A stretch of 35,183 nucleotides of DNA from Solobacterium sp. (GCA_017433125.1 JAFRHT010000019.1:1-35183), one strand, 5' to 3'; positions 17,426-26,253 are shown, counted from the stretch's first letter. Numbers and translations: made by a program. The notes: generated by a model not told the origin, from the letters alone.

Positions 17426-18333
17426 TATGCATGCTGTTTCAGAAATTCGTCTGTTTCAGCCCGGTGCGGCATCGAGTCGCGGGCCGAGGGTCTTGTGACG
17501 CTGAGCGCGCTGGCGGCGCCGGCAAAGGTGCAGGCTTCAATCAGCGATGCCCCTTCATCCAGTTTCACTGCCATGGCCCCGTTGAAGCAGTCACCTGCTC
17601 CGACGGTGTCCCTGGCCTGGACCCGGAAAGCCGGCAGACGGGTGAGCACCCCGTCACTCAGGACCAGGCACCCCTCTTCACCAACGGTCACGACAACATT
17701 GGCAACCCCGAGATCCGCCATATACCGCATCTTCTCCTCCCGGGGCAGGTCCTGCGGGACAAGCCCGTCCAGTTCTGTCTCATTTGGGGTCAGATAATCA
17801 ACATAGCGGTAATAAGACGGATCGAATGCCGGATTGAACGGGGCCGGATTCAGAATGACTTTCGTACCGTATGCATGGGCTGTTTCCAGTACGGTATAAA
17901 TGGTTTCCAGCGGAATCTCCTGCTGCAGGACAATGAAATCCGCGTTTTTAATCAGATCCGTGTGGCTGCGGATATAGTCCGGTGTGCAGAGTTCATTGGA
18001 GCCGCGGCTGACAATAATCCGGTTCTGCCCGCTGTCTTCCACTTCGATCATGGCAGTTCCCGTCGGAGCATCATCCGTAACTTTGACGGAAGACACATCA
18101 ATGCCGTCAGCAGCAAGATGTCCGGTCAGGGCCCGGCCGCTGTCATCATTGCCGACACAGCCCAGCATTGTTACATGTCCGCCAAGCCGTCCGGCTGCCG
18201 TGGCCTGGTTCGACCCCTTGCCGCCGTCACTGAAGAACATCCCTCTGGCCGCAATTGTCTGACCGGGCCTGACAAATTCAGGAACCCGGAAGTTGATGTC
18301 CATATTCAGGCTTCCGACAACAAGGATACTCAT
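17425..18333 (-). CDS. rbsK: Ribokinase (PfkB family)
   Basis: A 302-residue PfkB-family sugar kinase. It has GSLNMDINF at the N-terminus, the substrate motif SDGGKGSNQATAAGRLGG, NPAP, LTPNETE and the catalytic DTVGAGDCFNGAMA anion hole with the base Asp. These fit ribokinase (ribose to ribose-5-phosphate), although related nucleoside kinases cannot be excluded. The ATG directly follows the TAA of the M24 peptidase gene, so translation is coupled. It is the last gene of an AKR-peptidase-ribokinase operon. Confidence 0.88.
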   Translation of the reverse strand: MSILVVGSLNMDINFRVPEFVRPGQTIAARGMFFSDGGKGSNQATAAGRLGGHVTMLGCVGNDDSGRALTGHLAADGIDVSSVKVTDDAPTGTAMIEVEDSGQNRIIVSRGSNELCTPDYIRSHTDLIKNADFIVLQQEIPLETIYTVLETAHAYGTKVILNPAPFNPAFDPSYYRYVDYLTPNETELDGLVPQDLPREEKMRYMADLGVANVVVTVGEEGCLVLSDGVLTRLPAFRVQARDTVGAGDCFNGAMAVKLDEGASLIEACTFAGAASALSVTRPSARDSMPHRAETDEFLKQHA

Positions 18334-19416
18334 TTACTCTATGACCTCCAGTTCTTTCGGCAGAGTGTTCAGGTTCTCATAGCCGTCTTCAGTAATCAGC
18401 ACCAGGTCCTCGATTCTGACCCCTGCCGTAGCCGGATCATAAATACCCGGTTCAATGGAGAAAATATTGCCCGCTTCCGTGAGACTGTGGTTGGCCTGGG
18501 AAACATCACCGAATTCATGATCCTGCAGGCCGATGAAGTGACCCAGACGATGGGTGAAGAACTTTCCAAAACCGCCTTCCGTAATGATATCACGGGCTTT
18601 CTTGTCAATGTCAGCAATGACAATGCCCGGTTTCAGCATGGCTTCAGCTTCCATGTTGGCCCTGAGAACCAGTTCATATACCCTTCTCTGGTCCGCATTC
18701 GGTTCCTTTTTGTAGAAATAGGTCCTGGTCATATCCGAGCAGTAATCCTCAACCACGCAGCCGACATCAAACAGCACCAGGTCGCCTTCCTTCAGCGGTG
18801 TATCGTCCGGCATATGATGCGGATCAGTTGAGTTGATACCGAATGAGACAATCGGCGGGAAGGAATATCCCGTGGCTCCGAAGGACTTGTATATAGCCAT
18901 CGTCTGCGCAGCAACTTCTTTTTCGGTAACGCCTTCGTGCAGGAGTTTCTTGAATTCGGCAAGCGCCAGGTCATTGGCTTTCGAAGCCTTCTTCATACTG
19001 GCAATTTCAGCCGCGTCCTTGATTGCCCTGGTCCGGTCAACGGCAATGGAAGAATTGACGACTTTTGAGGCTTTGCCGCTGTTGATCAGCGGCAGCAGGA
19101 ATCTGGCTTCCATGGCCTTGTCCACGCCCAGCACGGCGCCTTCGCCGATCCGGCCGTCAAACAGCGGCATAACGGGATCCGTATCCGTGTAATAAACCTG
19201 CTCGAGACCAAGATCCTCAGTCACATTGAACAGCTCGTTCAGGAAAATCACCGGCCTGGTGTCCTGTCCGATCATCATGGCCAGGAACCGTTCACCGGCC
19301 CAGACCATCCGCCCGGTCAGATAGAAAATCGCCATGGGATCCGTGATCACCATCTGGTCGACATTCATCTCCCGGAGCTTCTGTAATACGCGTTCTACTC
19401 TGTCTTGTTTCAGCAT
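18334..19416 (-). CDS. M24 metallopeptidase (Xaa-Pro dipeptidase/aminopeptidase type)
   Basis: The 360-residue product has a creatinase-like N-terminal domain (about 1-130) and a pita-bread M24 domain. The five dinuclear-metal ligands are visible: Asp in VLFDVGC, Asp in YCSDMTRTY, His in HRLGHFIG, Glu in SIEPGIY and Glu in RIEDLV. Such enzymes release amino acids from X-Pro peptides in the cytosol. It lies 16 nt after the aldo/keto reductase and abuts ribokinase. The pairing with ribokinase gives no clear pathway. Confidence 0.88.
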   Translation of the reverse strand: MLKQDRVERVLQKLREMNVDQMVITDPMAIFYLTGRMVWAGERFLAMMIGQDTRPVIFLNELFNVTEDLGLEQVYYTDTDPVMPLFDGRIGEGAVLGVDKAMEARFLLPLINSGKASKVVNSSIAVDRTRAIKDAAEIASMKKASKANDLALAEFKKLLHEGVTEKEVAAQTMAIYKSFGATGYSFPPIVSFGINSTDPHHMPDDTPLKEGDLVLFDVGCVVEDYCSDMTRTYFYKKEPNADQRRVYELVLRANMEAEAMLKPGIVIADIDKKARDIITEGGFGKFFTHRLGHFIGLQDHEFGDVSQANHSLTEAGNIFSIEPGIYDPATAGVRIEDLVLITEDGYENLNTLPKELEVIE

Positions 19417-19432
19417 TTTTATTTCTCCCTTC

Positions 19433-20611
19433 TCAGCGGTTCAAAAACTTTCTGGCAATGGCGGTGCCGGCCCGGTACAGCGGCGGCAGCAGTTCTTTCT
19501 GAGCCTGGCCCAGCAGGTCGGGAATAGCCAGATTCTGCGGACAATGGGATGTGCACTTGCCGCAGCGGATGCACTTCTCCGCAAAGCCCGGGTCCTTGCG
19601 CAGGGCCACTGTCATCATAAAGTCATTCCGGCCGTTCGATTTTCCCTCTGTATACATCCGGTTATAGGCCCGGAAGATATCGGGAATGGCTACACCCTGC
19701 GGACAGGGCATGCAGTAACGGCATTCCGTGCAGCCGATTTTGACGGACTTCCGGATAATCGTGCGGATTTCCTCATACAGGGCAGCGTCTTCCTCCGTCA
19801 GCGAGTGCACTTCCGTTGCCGCGGCGATCCGGCAGTTCTCCTGCACCATCTCCAGGGAATTCATGCCGGACAGCACACAGGTGACTTCCGGCTGGTCAAA
19901 GAGCCAGGCAAACGCCAGCTCGGCAGCACTTCTGTGCCGGGAATCCGCAGCGATGCGGGCCTTGGCCTCAGCCGGCAGCAGGGTTACCAGTTTGCCGCCC
20001 CTCAACGGTTCCATAATGATGACCGGAATGCCCAGTTCATGCGCCCGCAGCAGTCCCGGCCGCCCGGCCTGGGCATATTCATCCATGTAGTTGTATTGGA
20101 TCTGGCAGAAATCCCAGTCATAATCCTCCAGGATCTTTATAAACATCTCAGTGTTGCCATGATAGGAAAAACCGATGTTCCGAATCTGCCCGGATGCTTT
20201 TTTCCGACTGATCCATTCTTCAATGCCCAGCCGCTTCAGCTTGTTCCATGCCTGGATATCCGTCAGCATATGCATAAGATAATAGTCGATATAATCGGTT
20301 TTCAGCCGGCGCAGTTCCTCCTCAAAATACCGGTCCAGGGCATTGGCCGAACCGATCAGGTACTGCGGCAGCTTGGTGGCAATTTTCACTTTGTCACGCA
20401 GCCGGCTGCGTTCCAGAATCGTCCCCAGGGTTTCCTCACTGCCCGGATAAATATAGGCGGTGTCAAAATAATTCACTCCCAGAGACACTGCCTGCAGGAT
20501 TTCCTGTTCGGTCTTCTGCAGGTCGATGCCGGTTCCGCGGCGGGAAAAACGCATGCAGCCGTAGCCGAGGACAGAGATCTCTTCTCCATGTTTATCTTTT
20601 CGGTATTTCAT
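19433..20611 (-). CDS. Aldo/keto reductase with C-terminal 2x[4Fe-4S] ferredoxin domain
   Basis: The product has 392 residues. An AKR barrel (about 10-270) carries the tetrad as NYFDTAYIYPGSE (Asp, Tyr), ATKLP (Lys) and YLMHM (His). The C-terminal 110 residues hold two iron-sulfur clusters: CTECRYCMPCPQG and CIRCGKCTSHCPQN. This fused type is common in anaerobes and probably couples ferredoxin-like electron transfer to carbonyl reduction; the substrate is unknown. No ribosome site precedes the ATG. An extended -10 (TGCGACAAT, 20621-20629) ends 6 nt before a GTG that directly precedes the ATG, suggesting a leaderless message. It is the first gene of the operon with M24 and rbsK. Confidence 0.88.
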   Translation of the reverse strand: MKYRKDKHGEEISVLGYGCMRFSRRGTGIDLQKTEQEILQAVSLGVNYFDTAYIYPGSEETLGTILERSRLRDKVKIATKLPQYLIGSANALDRYFEEELRRLKTDYIDYYLMHMLTDIQAWNKLKRLGIEEWISRKKASGQIRNIGFSYHGNTEMFIKILEDYDWDFCQIQYNYMDEYAQAGRPGLLRAHELGIPVIIMEPLRGGKLVTLLPAEAKARIAADSRHRSAAELAFAWLFDQPEVTCVLSGMNSLEMVQENCRIAAATEVHSLTEEDAALYEEIRTIIRKSVKIGCTECRYCMPCPQGVAIPDIFRAYNRMYTEGKSNGRNDFMMTVALRKDPGFAEKCIRCGKCTSHCPQNLAIPDLLGQAQKELLPPLYRAGTAIARKFLNR

Positions 20612-20636
20612 CACAGTTTCATTGTCGCACAAACGG

Positions 20637-20668
20637 CAGAAAAAAAGTCTGCATTTTTCATGCAGACT
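20637..20668 (-). terminator. Terminator of the CoA-disulfide reductase gene
   Basis: On the minus strand AGTCTGCAT-GAAAA-ATGCAGACT is followed by a run of seven T. It is 10 nt downstream of the reductase stop and close to the AKR promoter. Confidence 0.85.
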
Positions 20669-20678
20669 GACTGATTCT

Positions 20679-22373
20679 TTACTTGAAGTTATAAGCTGTC
20701 ACAATGGGTTCCTGGCCCTGCAGGGTATCCTGCGGATATTCATACAGGGAGATGCCCAGGAAGGATCCGGAAATGTTAAACAGATTGTCGAAACCGCGCT
20801 GCTGCAGGGCCATGATCGCGTTGTAGCTGCGCTGGCTGCTGCGGCAATGCAGGTAAACCGGAACATCGTGCGGGATTTCATCGGTTCTCTGCCTGAGCTG
20901 GCTGAGCGGGATATTAACCGCGTTCTTCAGATGGCCGGCAGCGAATTCGTTCGGCTCACGGACGTCAATGATGCAGGCATCAGATTCCACCAGGGAGCGG
21001 ACTTCGGATACCTTAACCTGGCGGAAGCGGCCATGCAGGATATTCAGGCCGACCATGGCAGCCATGTTGGTGACATCCTTGGCTGTGCCGACAACCGGCG
21101 CGTAGCAGAGTTCGAGATCCTTCAGGTCTTCCAGGGTGCCGTGCATCTTGATCAGGGCTGCGATAATATCAACCCGCCGGTCAGCCGCGCCCTTGCCGAT
21201 GGCCTGGGCCCCGAGGATCTTTCCGGAAGGCACTTCAAACAGGAGTTTGAAGTACAAGACACTGTTGCCGGGCATCAGGGCAACCCGGTCGTTGGACAGC
21301 AGATAGACGAAGTCATAGGCAATACCGGCGGCCTTTGCGCTCTTTTCATTCAGACCGGTGCTGGCCGCGTACAGGTCAAAGATACGGACGACCGATGAAC
21401 CGATAAAGCCGAGTTCCCGGCTGTCTACGCCGCAGATATGATCCGCCGCTGCCCGGGCTTCCATCTGGGCCGGCCAGGCAAGCGCCAGCCGCATGGCTTT
21501 TCCGGTCTGTTCGTTGCGGACTTCAACCGCATCACCGACTGCGTAAATATCCGGATCACTGGTCTGGTAGTTGCCGTTTACCTTGATGCCGCCGGTTTCC
21601 CCGATCTCCAGACCGGCTGCCCGCGCCAGGGTTGTTTCCGGACGGACACCGATGGCCATCACAACGGCCTGCGCCGGAACACAGCGGCCGGAGGCTGTTT
21701 CAACCTCACTCTCCCGGATTGCCGCTATGCCATCATTGAGAATCAGTTCCACCCCGTGGTCCATCATTTCCTTGTGAAGGGTCTGTACCATATCATAGTC
21801 AAACGGAGCCATGATCTGGTCTGCCGCTTCAATCAGGGTTGTCTTGCGCCCGGCATGGACCAGGTTTTCCGCCACTTCGCAGCCGATAAAGCCGCCGCCG
21901 ATGACAGCCACATCCTGCACTTCATGGGTCTGCAGATACTCATCGAGTTTCTGGATATCCACCACATTCCGGACAGTGAAGACATTCTCCCGGTCAATTC
22001 CCTCGATCTTAGGCAGGATCGGGGCACCGCCCGGTGACAGCACAAGCTTGTCATAGGCTTCCTCATATTCTTCACCTGTATCTGTTTTCCGGACAGTGAC
22101 CGTCTTCTTCTGCGGATTAACCGCGGTGACTTCACTCTCCGTACGGACATCGATATTGTACTGTTTCTTAAACCGTTCCGGTGTCATCATGATCAGCCGC
22201 TGCGCTTCCGCAACCGTCCGGCTCAGATAATACGGAAGGCAGCAGTTGGAGAATGATACATGCGGGCCTCTTTCAAAAATGGTTACGTCGGCCATCTCAT
22301 CAAGCCGCCGGATTCTGGCAGCTGCCGAAGCACCGCCGGCAACACCGCCAACAACCAAAATACGTCTGTTCAT
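20679..22373 (-). CDS. CoA-disulfide reductase/NADH oxidase-type flavoprotein with rhodanese domain
   Basis: The 564-residue product is a pyridine nucleotide-disulfide oxidoreductase: FAD-binding VVGGVAGGASAAARIRR at the N-terminus, the redox-cysteine segment SFSNCCLPYYL, the NAD(P)H-binding VIGGGFIGCE, and IYAVGDAVEV for the flavin. Residues from about 460 form a rhodanese domain with a persulfide loop YLHCRSSQRS. The same architecture is known for CoA-disulfide reductases with persulfide/polysulfide activity. The motif has two adjacent cysteines where SNCGLPY is usual. The start is supported by AGGAGG 9 nt upstream. Single-gene transcript with its own terminator; likely thiol redox or sulfur detoxification. 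Confidence 0.9.
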   Translation of the reverse strand: MNRRILVVGGVAGGASAAARIRRLDEMADVTIFERGPHVSFSNCCLPYYLSRTVAEAQRLIMMTPERFKKQYNIDVRTESEVTAVNPQKKTVTVRKTDTGEEYEEAYDKLVLSPGGAPILPKIEGIDRENVFTVRNVVDIQKLDEYLQTHEVQDVAVIGGGFIGCEVAENLVHAGRKTTLIEAADQIMAPFDYDMVQTLHKEMMDHGVELILNDGIAAIRESEVETASGRCVPAQAVVMAIGVRPETTLARAAGLEIGETGGIKVNGNYQTSDPDIYAVGDAVEVRNEQTGKAMRLALAWPAQMEARAAADHICGVDSRELGFIGSSVVRIFDLYAASTGLNEKSAKAAGIAYDFVYLLSNDRVALMPGNSVLYFKLLFEVPSGKILGAQAIGKGAADRRVDIIAALIKMHGTLEDLKDLELCYAPVVGTAKDVTNMAAMVGLNILHGRFRQVKVSEVRSLVESDACIIDVREPNEFAAGHLKNAVNIPLSQLRQRTDEIPHDVPVYLHCRSSQRSYNAIMALQQRGFDNLFNISGSFLGISLYEYPQDTLQGQEPIVTAYNFK

Positions 22374-22389
22374 CTGACTATTCCTCCTG

Positions 22390-22418
22390 CCGGCAGCCGG
22401 CGCTGATCCGCCTGCCGG
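22390..22418 (-). promoter_or_regulatory. Leader hairpin next to the ribosome site of the reductase gene
   Basis: CCGGCAG/CTGCCGG with a 15-nt interior lies directly upstream of the AGGAGG. A -10-like TACAAT lies at 22431-22436 (minus), so the hairpin would be in the 5' leader. It may influence translation. Confidence 0.35.
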
Positions 22419-22490
22419 ATTTCTATTTACATTGTATTACATGGCGGCCTTCTTATGTACTGGATTATTCTGTACCGGATGGTTTATGAA

Positions 22491-22499
22491 TGCTATGAT
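22491..22499 (+). promoter_or_regulatory. Extended -10 promoter of the M20 amidohydrolase gene
   Basis: TGCTATGAT lies 29 nt before the start codon. The -35 region is weak. Confidence 0.5.
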
Positions 22500-22527
22500 T
22501 TTATAAATATCACCAAGGAAGGAATTC

Positions 22528-23973
22528 ATGAATATGGACAGAAAGAAACTTGCACTGGATACCGTCGACCGGATTGCCGATACGATTACTGCCCTGAGCG
22601 ATGCGATCTTTGACCAGCCGGAAACCGCCTATACGGAAGTGACAGCGGCCGTCCGGCAGATCGATGTCCTGCGGCAGCTGGGGTTCACGGTTGAGGAAAA
22701 ACTTGCCGGTATCCCGACAGCGTTCTCCGGACGCTGGGGCCAGGGACGTCCGGTAATCGGTATCCTCGGGGAATTCGATGCCCTCTCAGGACTGAGCCAG
22801 GAGGCCGGAAACAGCAAGCCGAAGCCGCTGGTCAGCGGCGGAAACGGTCATGGCTGCGGGCATAACCTGCTCGGCAGCGCCGGCATTGCGGCAGCGCAGG
22901 CTGTTCGGACGTACCTGGAAGAAAACAAGCTTGCCGGAACGATCATCTACTTCGGCTGTCCGGCTGAGGAAGGCGGCTCCGGCAAGGGTTTCATGGCCCG
23001 GGACGGGGTTTTTGATGAACTTGACTGTGCTGTTTCCTGGCATCCGGGGGACATGAACTGCACGGTCGTGTCATCCTCCCTGGCCAACATCGTTGTCCGT
23101 TACCATTTCACCGGCAAACCCGCCCATGCGGCCGCTTCCCCTCATCTTGGCCGCAGTGCCCTCGACGCCGTCACCCTGATGAACACCGGGGTGCAGTTCC
23201 TGCGGGAGCACATCATCCAGGAAGCCCGTATTCATTACGCCGTCACCGATACCGGCGGCTTCTCCGCCAACGTCGTCCAGGCAGAGGCCGAAGCCCTCTA
23301 CATGATCAGGGCCCCGAAGATTGAACAGGTCAATGAAATCTATGCCCGGGTCAATGACATTGCCAAAGGCGCAGCCCTGATGACCGGGACAAAGGAAAAG
23401 CATATCTTCGTCAAGGCGACCTCCGATATCCTGCCGAACCTGGCACTGGAAACCGTCATGCAGAGGAATCTTGAGGAAATACCCCTGCCGGAAGTGACCG
23501 CCGAAGACATTGCCTTCGCCGAAGCCCTGCGCAAAACCTACAGCAACTGCGGCAATTCCATGCAGAAATACCTTGCCAAACTGAGCGCGGAGCAGGCCGC
23601 CCCCTTCCGCAGCCATGTAAATGACGCTGTCTGTACATTCGTCATGCCGATGCAGCAGGATGAAACACCGATGGCCGGTTCCTCCGATGTCGGGGACGTC
23701 AGCCAGGTCTGCCCGGTCGCGCAGATCAATACCGCCACCATTGCCCTGGATACACCCGGCCATTCGTGGCAGGTCACGGCCCAGGGCAAGAGCCCGCTGG
23801 CCCATAAGGGAGAACTGTATGCCGCCAAGGTTATGGCCGGATCAGTGATCGACCTGCTGGACAACCCGGAAATCATTGCCGAAGCCAAAGCGGAATATAC
23901 CCGCCGGCGGAACGGTGTTCCGTTTGTTTCCCCGATCCCGGCCAGAACAAAGCCGCCGGTGCCGAAAAAATAA
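22528..23973 (+). CDS. M20 amidohydrolase (AbgB-like)
   Basis: A 481-residue metallo-amidohydrolase of the M20D group, closest in pattern to AbgB (p-aminobenzoyl-glutamate hydrolase subunit). Metal-ligand motifs are GILGEFDALSG, GNGHGCGHNLLG, CPAEEGGSGKG and SWHPGDMN, with the dimerisation-domain motif KPAHAAASPH. The substrate may be an acylated amino acid or folate breakdown product. AAGGAAGGAA precedes the ATG at a usual distance. It is monocistronic and ends in a terminator; no abgA or transporter partner is adjacent. Confidence 0.85.
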   Translation: MNMDRKKLALDTVDRIADTITALSDAIFDQPETAYTEVTAAVRQIDVLRQLGFTVEEKLAGIPTAFSGRWGQGRPVIGILGEFDALSGLSQEAGNSKPKPLVSGGNGHGCGHNLLGSAGIAAAQAVRTYLEENKLAGTIIYFGCPAEEGGSGKGFMARDGVFDELDCAVSWHPGDMNCTVVSSSLANIVVRYHFTGKPAHAAASPHLGRSALDAVTLMNTGVQFLREHIIQEARIHYAVTDTGGFSANVVQAEAEALYMIRAPKIEQVNEIYARVNDIAKGAALMTGTKEKHIFVKATSDILPNLALETVMQRNLEEIPLPEVTAEDIAFAEALRKTYSNCGNSMQKYLAKLSAEQAAPFRSHVNDAVCTFVMPMQQDETPMAGSSDVGDVSQVCPVAQINTATIALDTPGHSWQVTAQGKSPLAHKGELYAAKVMAGSVIDLLDNPEIIAEAKAEYTRRRNGVPFVSPIPARTKPPVPKK

Positions 23974-24000
23974 GCACCTTCCTGCCATAAACACAGCAGC

Positions 24001-24027
24001 GGAAATCCATGGGATTTCCACTTTTTT
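24001..24027 (+). terminator. Terminator of the M20 amidohydrolase gene
   Basis: GGAAATCC-ATG-GGATTTCC is followed by ACTTTTTTC, 27 nt after the stop codon. Confidence 0.8.
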
Positions 24028-24269
24028 CATGGCTGGCAGCTTTCCACAAACCATTTATCCTTTTCCAGGAAAAGATTCTTCCGCTGTCCCTGAACCATGC
24101 ACACATAGCGGATCCCGCAGCCGCCGACCGGTGACACCCTGCGGCTGACATTCAGAACCTGATCCACCTTGTATTTCCGCCCGTCTTCCCAGCAGATATA
24201 CATCGGTGTCATCTTCCCGCTTTTCCTGTGCATGGCAATCACATCCACATATTTTTTATACAGATCCAT
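24027..24269 (-). CDS. 80-residue partner protein of the Y-family polymerase, function unknown
   Basis: A small, probably beta-rich soluble protein (MDLYKKYVDVIAMHRKSGK, then PMYICWEDGRKYKVDQVLNV and CGIRYVCMVQGQ). It starts inside the end of the polymerase gene (14-nt overlap), so the two are translationally coupled. Similar short proteins follow Y-family polymerase genes in many Bacillota, as far as I recall, but no activity is known to me. Being in the damage-regulated transcript, it may be an accessory of translesion synthesis. Confidence 0.75.
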   Translation of the reverse strand: MDLYKKYVDVIAMHRKSGKMTPMYICWEDGRKYKVDQVLNVSRRVSPVGGCGIRYVCMVQGQRKNLFLEKDKWFVESCQP

Positions 24270-25533
24270 CCGTCATCGACTTCCTTCCGCCGAAACTGCC
24301 GGCCGGCCCCGGGATATGCTCTGCCGTATAGACCGGATCAGCCAGTTCTGTGTCCATCAATGTACAGCCGCGCCTGACCATGCCGGCCCCGAACCGTTCC
24401 CGGATATCGTCACAGGCCTGTTCCAGGCTGCGCAGCCGGGCCCGCCGGTTTTCATCCGTAAACAGGGAAAGCTGCCTGTCACGGTCAGCCGGCCGCAGTT
24501 CCGTCAGGGTCAGCCCCACGGCCCGGAGCGGTTTTGTCAGCGTATACTTTTCTCTCAGCAGGGACATGCTTTCACGCCACAGTTCTTCTCCCAGATCAGT
24601 AGGCCCCGGCAGTTTTCGCTGCACCGTCTGCCACTTCAGATCATTCGTGCGCAGCGCCGCGGCAATTACCCGACATTCCAGGCCCATATGCCGCAGCCGG
24701 GCCGACAGCTGTTCTGCCACAATGCAGAAAACAGCAGACAGATCAGTGAAACTGTCCGCGTCCCGCATCATGGTAACCGTCATGCCGAGCGCTTCCTGCG
24801 GTTTCCGGTATCCATATGCAGCTACCCTGCCCGGATCTTCTCCCCGTGCTGCCGCCCGCATGATCTCCCCCGGCAGGCCGAATATTTCCCGCAGAGCAGG
24901 GCCTGAATACACAGCCAGATCACCGATTGTATGCACGCCCAGCAGCTGCAGTTTCCCAGCCGCGGCCGGACCGACATGCATCAGCTCCCTGACCGGCCGC
25001 GGCCAGGCAGTCTCCCGGAAGTTATCCCTGCCGACGGTGACAATCTGCCGGGCCCCGGCCATATCACTGCCGAGTTTAGCGAACACCTTGTTCCAGGAGA
25101 TCCCTGCCGAAACCGTCAGGCCCGTCTCCAGTTCGATCCGCTTCATGACCGCTTCCGCCGCCTTGACGGCACTGCCGGCAGAGTCATACAGGGCCGTGAC
25201 ATCGATCCAGGCTTCATCCAGTCCATACGGTTCCACAAACTCTGACCAGTCCGCATAAATCTCCCTTACATATTCCGTCAGCCGCATGTACTCGTCATAA
25301 TCAGGCGGCAGGATCAGCAGGCCGGGACACTTCTGCACCGCTTCCCGCAGGGTTTCCCCGGTTTTGACACCGGCTGCGGCAGCCGCGTCGTTTTTGGCCA
25401 GGATAATCCCGTGCCGGCGGCTCGCGTCCCCGCCGACAGCCATTGCCCGGCGCCGCAGTTCTGGCCTTCTGACTTCCTCGATCTGCGCATAGCAGTGATT
25501 GATATCCATATGTACAACTGTCCGGTCCTTCAT
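24256..25533 (-). CDS. Y-family DNA polymerase (DinB/UmuC-like)
   Basis: The 425-residue translesion polymerase has catalytic carboxylates in VHMDINHCYAQ and YGLDEAWIDV, a helix-hairpin-helix region around LQLLGVHTIGDLA, and a little-finger domain after about residue 240. A QLSLF sequence (RDRQLSLFTDE) is a good beta-clamp binding motif. ATG 25533 is chosen because GGAG lies 6 nt upstream; an upstream ATG at 25545 has no site. A consensus promoter lies just upstream, with its -35 inside the palindromic operator, so control by the adjacent S24 repressor is likely. Confidence 0.9.
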   Translation of the reverse strand: MKDRTVVHMDINHCYAQIEEVRRPELRRRAMAVGGDASRRHGIILAKNDAAAAAGVKTGETLREAVQKCPGLLILPPDYDEYMRLTEYVREIYADWSEFVEPYGLDEAWIDVTALYDSAGSAVKAAEAVMKRIELETGLTVSAGISWNKVFAKLGSDMAGARQIVTVGRDNFRETAWPRPVRELMHVGPAAAGKLQLLGVHTIGDLAVYSGPALREIFGLPGEIMRAAARGEDPGRVAAYGYRKPQEALGMTVTMMRDADSFTDLSAVFCIVAEQLSARLRHMGLECRVIAAALRTNDLKWQTVQRKLPGPTDLGEELWRESMSLLREKYTLTKPLRAVGLTLTELRPADRDRQLSLFTDENRRARLRSLEQACDDIRERFGAGMVRRGCTLMDTELADPVYTAEHIPGPAGSFGGRKSMTDGSV

Positions 25534-25553
25534 CTTCATCTCCATGCAAGTCG

Positions 25554-25582
25554 ATTATATGCCCGTTTGTTGCGTATATCAA
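25554..25582 (-). promoter_or_regulatory. Promoter of the Y-family polymerase gene
   Basis: TTGATA (25577-25582), 17 nt, TATAAT (25554-25559) on the minus strand. The -35 box lies within the central palindrome, so repressor binding would block polymerase. Confidence 0.65.
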
Positions 25583-25595
25583 TATTATACGCAAC
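25569..25595. promoter_or_regulatory. Palindromic operator, probable S24-repressor site
   Basis: GTTGCGTATA-TCAATAT-TATACGCAAC is a perfect 10-bp inverted repeat between the divergent polymerase and repressor genes. A related half site, GTTGCGCA (25622-25629), lies between the -35 and -10 of the repressor promoter. Confidence 0.75.
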
Positions 25596-25612
25596 ATTCT
25601 GTGTTTTATTAA

Positions 25613-25647
25613 TTGTGAATTGTTGCGCACTGTATTATAATAAGCAC
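25613..25647 (+). promoter_or_regulatory. Leaderless-type promoter of the S24 repressor gene
   Basis: TTGTGA (25613-25618), 17 nt, TATAAT (25636-25641), then 6 nt to the ATG. The expected transcription start coincides with the start codon, and there is no ribosome site. Confidence 0.65.
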
Positions 25648-26241
25648 ATGGAACTGAAACAGCTGATCAGAGAATACAAACAGAAAACCGGGATCACTGA
25701 CAGTGAGATTGCCCGCCGCACCGGTGTAAGCCGTTCGACGGCTGCCCGCTGGAGCAGCGGAGAAATCCGCCGTCTTTCCCCGGAAACCATGGACCGGCTC
25801 AGCCGGATGATGGGCTATAATATCGAACCGGTACTCAGGGGAATGGATATTTCCGTTACCATCCCCGTGCTCGGTTACGTTAAGGCCGGCTATGATCTGC
25901 AGGCCGAAGAGAATTACCTCGGCGAGGAAGAGGTTTCCCTGGCCGAACGGAAAGCCGGCGACTACTACCTAAAAGTCAGCGGCGACTCAATGAACGGGGC
26001 CGGCATTCTGGATGGGTCCCTGGTCCTGGTGCGGCAGTGCAGCCAGGTGGAAAACGGAACGATCGCTGTTGTGCTGGCGGGTGATGAAGTAACCGTCAAG
26101 CGGGTCCTGTACAAGGGTTCCATGATGATTCTTGAAGCTGCCAATCCGGACTATGAGACCAGATATTTCACAGCCCGGGAAGTCCGCAGCCTGCCGGTCC
26201 GTATTCTCGGCCGGGTTATTTCGTGCAAGACATATTTCTGA
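25648..26241 (+). CDS. XRE-type HTH, S24 self-cleaving repressor (LexA/CI-like)
   Basis: The product has 197 residues: an XRE helix-turn-helix at 5-60 (DSEIARRTGVSRSTAARWSSG), a linker, and a S24 peptidase domain. The Ala-Gly cleavage site is visible (A80-G81 in YVKAGYD), as are the catalytic dyad S114 (SGDSMNGAGI) and K151 (DEVTVKRV). Such proteins cleave themselves when RecA filaments form, derepressing damage genes. It diverges from the Y-family polymerase with a strong palindrome between them, which fits a local SOS-like switch with autoregulation. It is not the canonical winged-helix LexA. Start codon set by the promoter, since no ribosome site is present. Confidence 0.88.
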   Translation: MELKQLIREYKQKTGITDSEIARRTGVSRSTAARWSSGEIRRLSPETMDRLSRMMGYNIEPVLRGMDISVTIPVLGYVKAGYDLQAEENYLGEEEVSLAERKAGDYYLKVSGDSMNGAGILDGSLVLVRQCSQVENGTIAVVLAGDEVTVKRVLYKGSMMILEAANPDYETRYFTAREVRSLPVRILGRVISCKTYF

Positions 26242-26253
26242 GCCGGATGCGGA

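Noticed and set aside
17431-18831. Open frame of 466 codons on the plus strand
   Set aside because: Antisense to ribokinase and the M24 peptidase, both with complete motifs; no ribosome site or recognisable domain.
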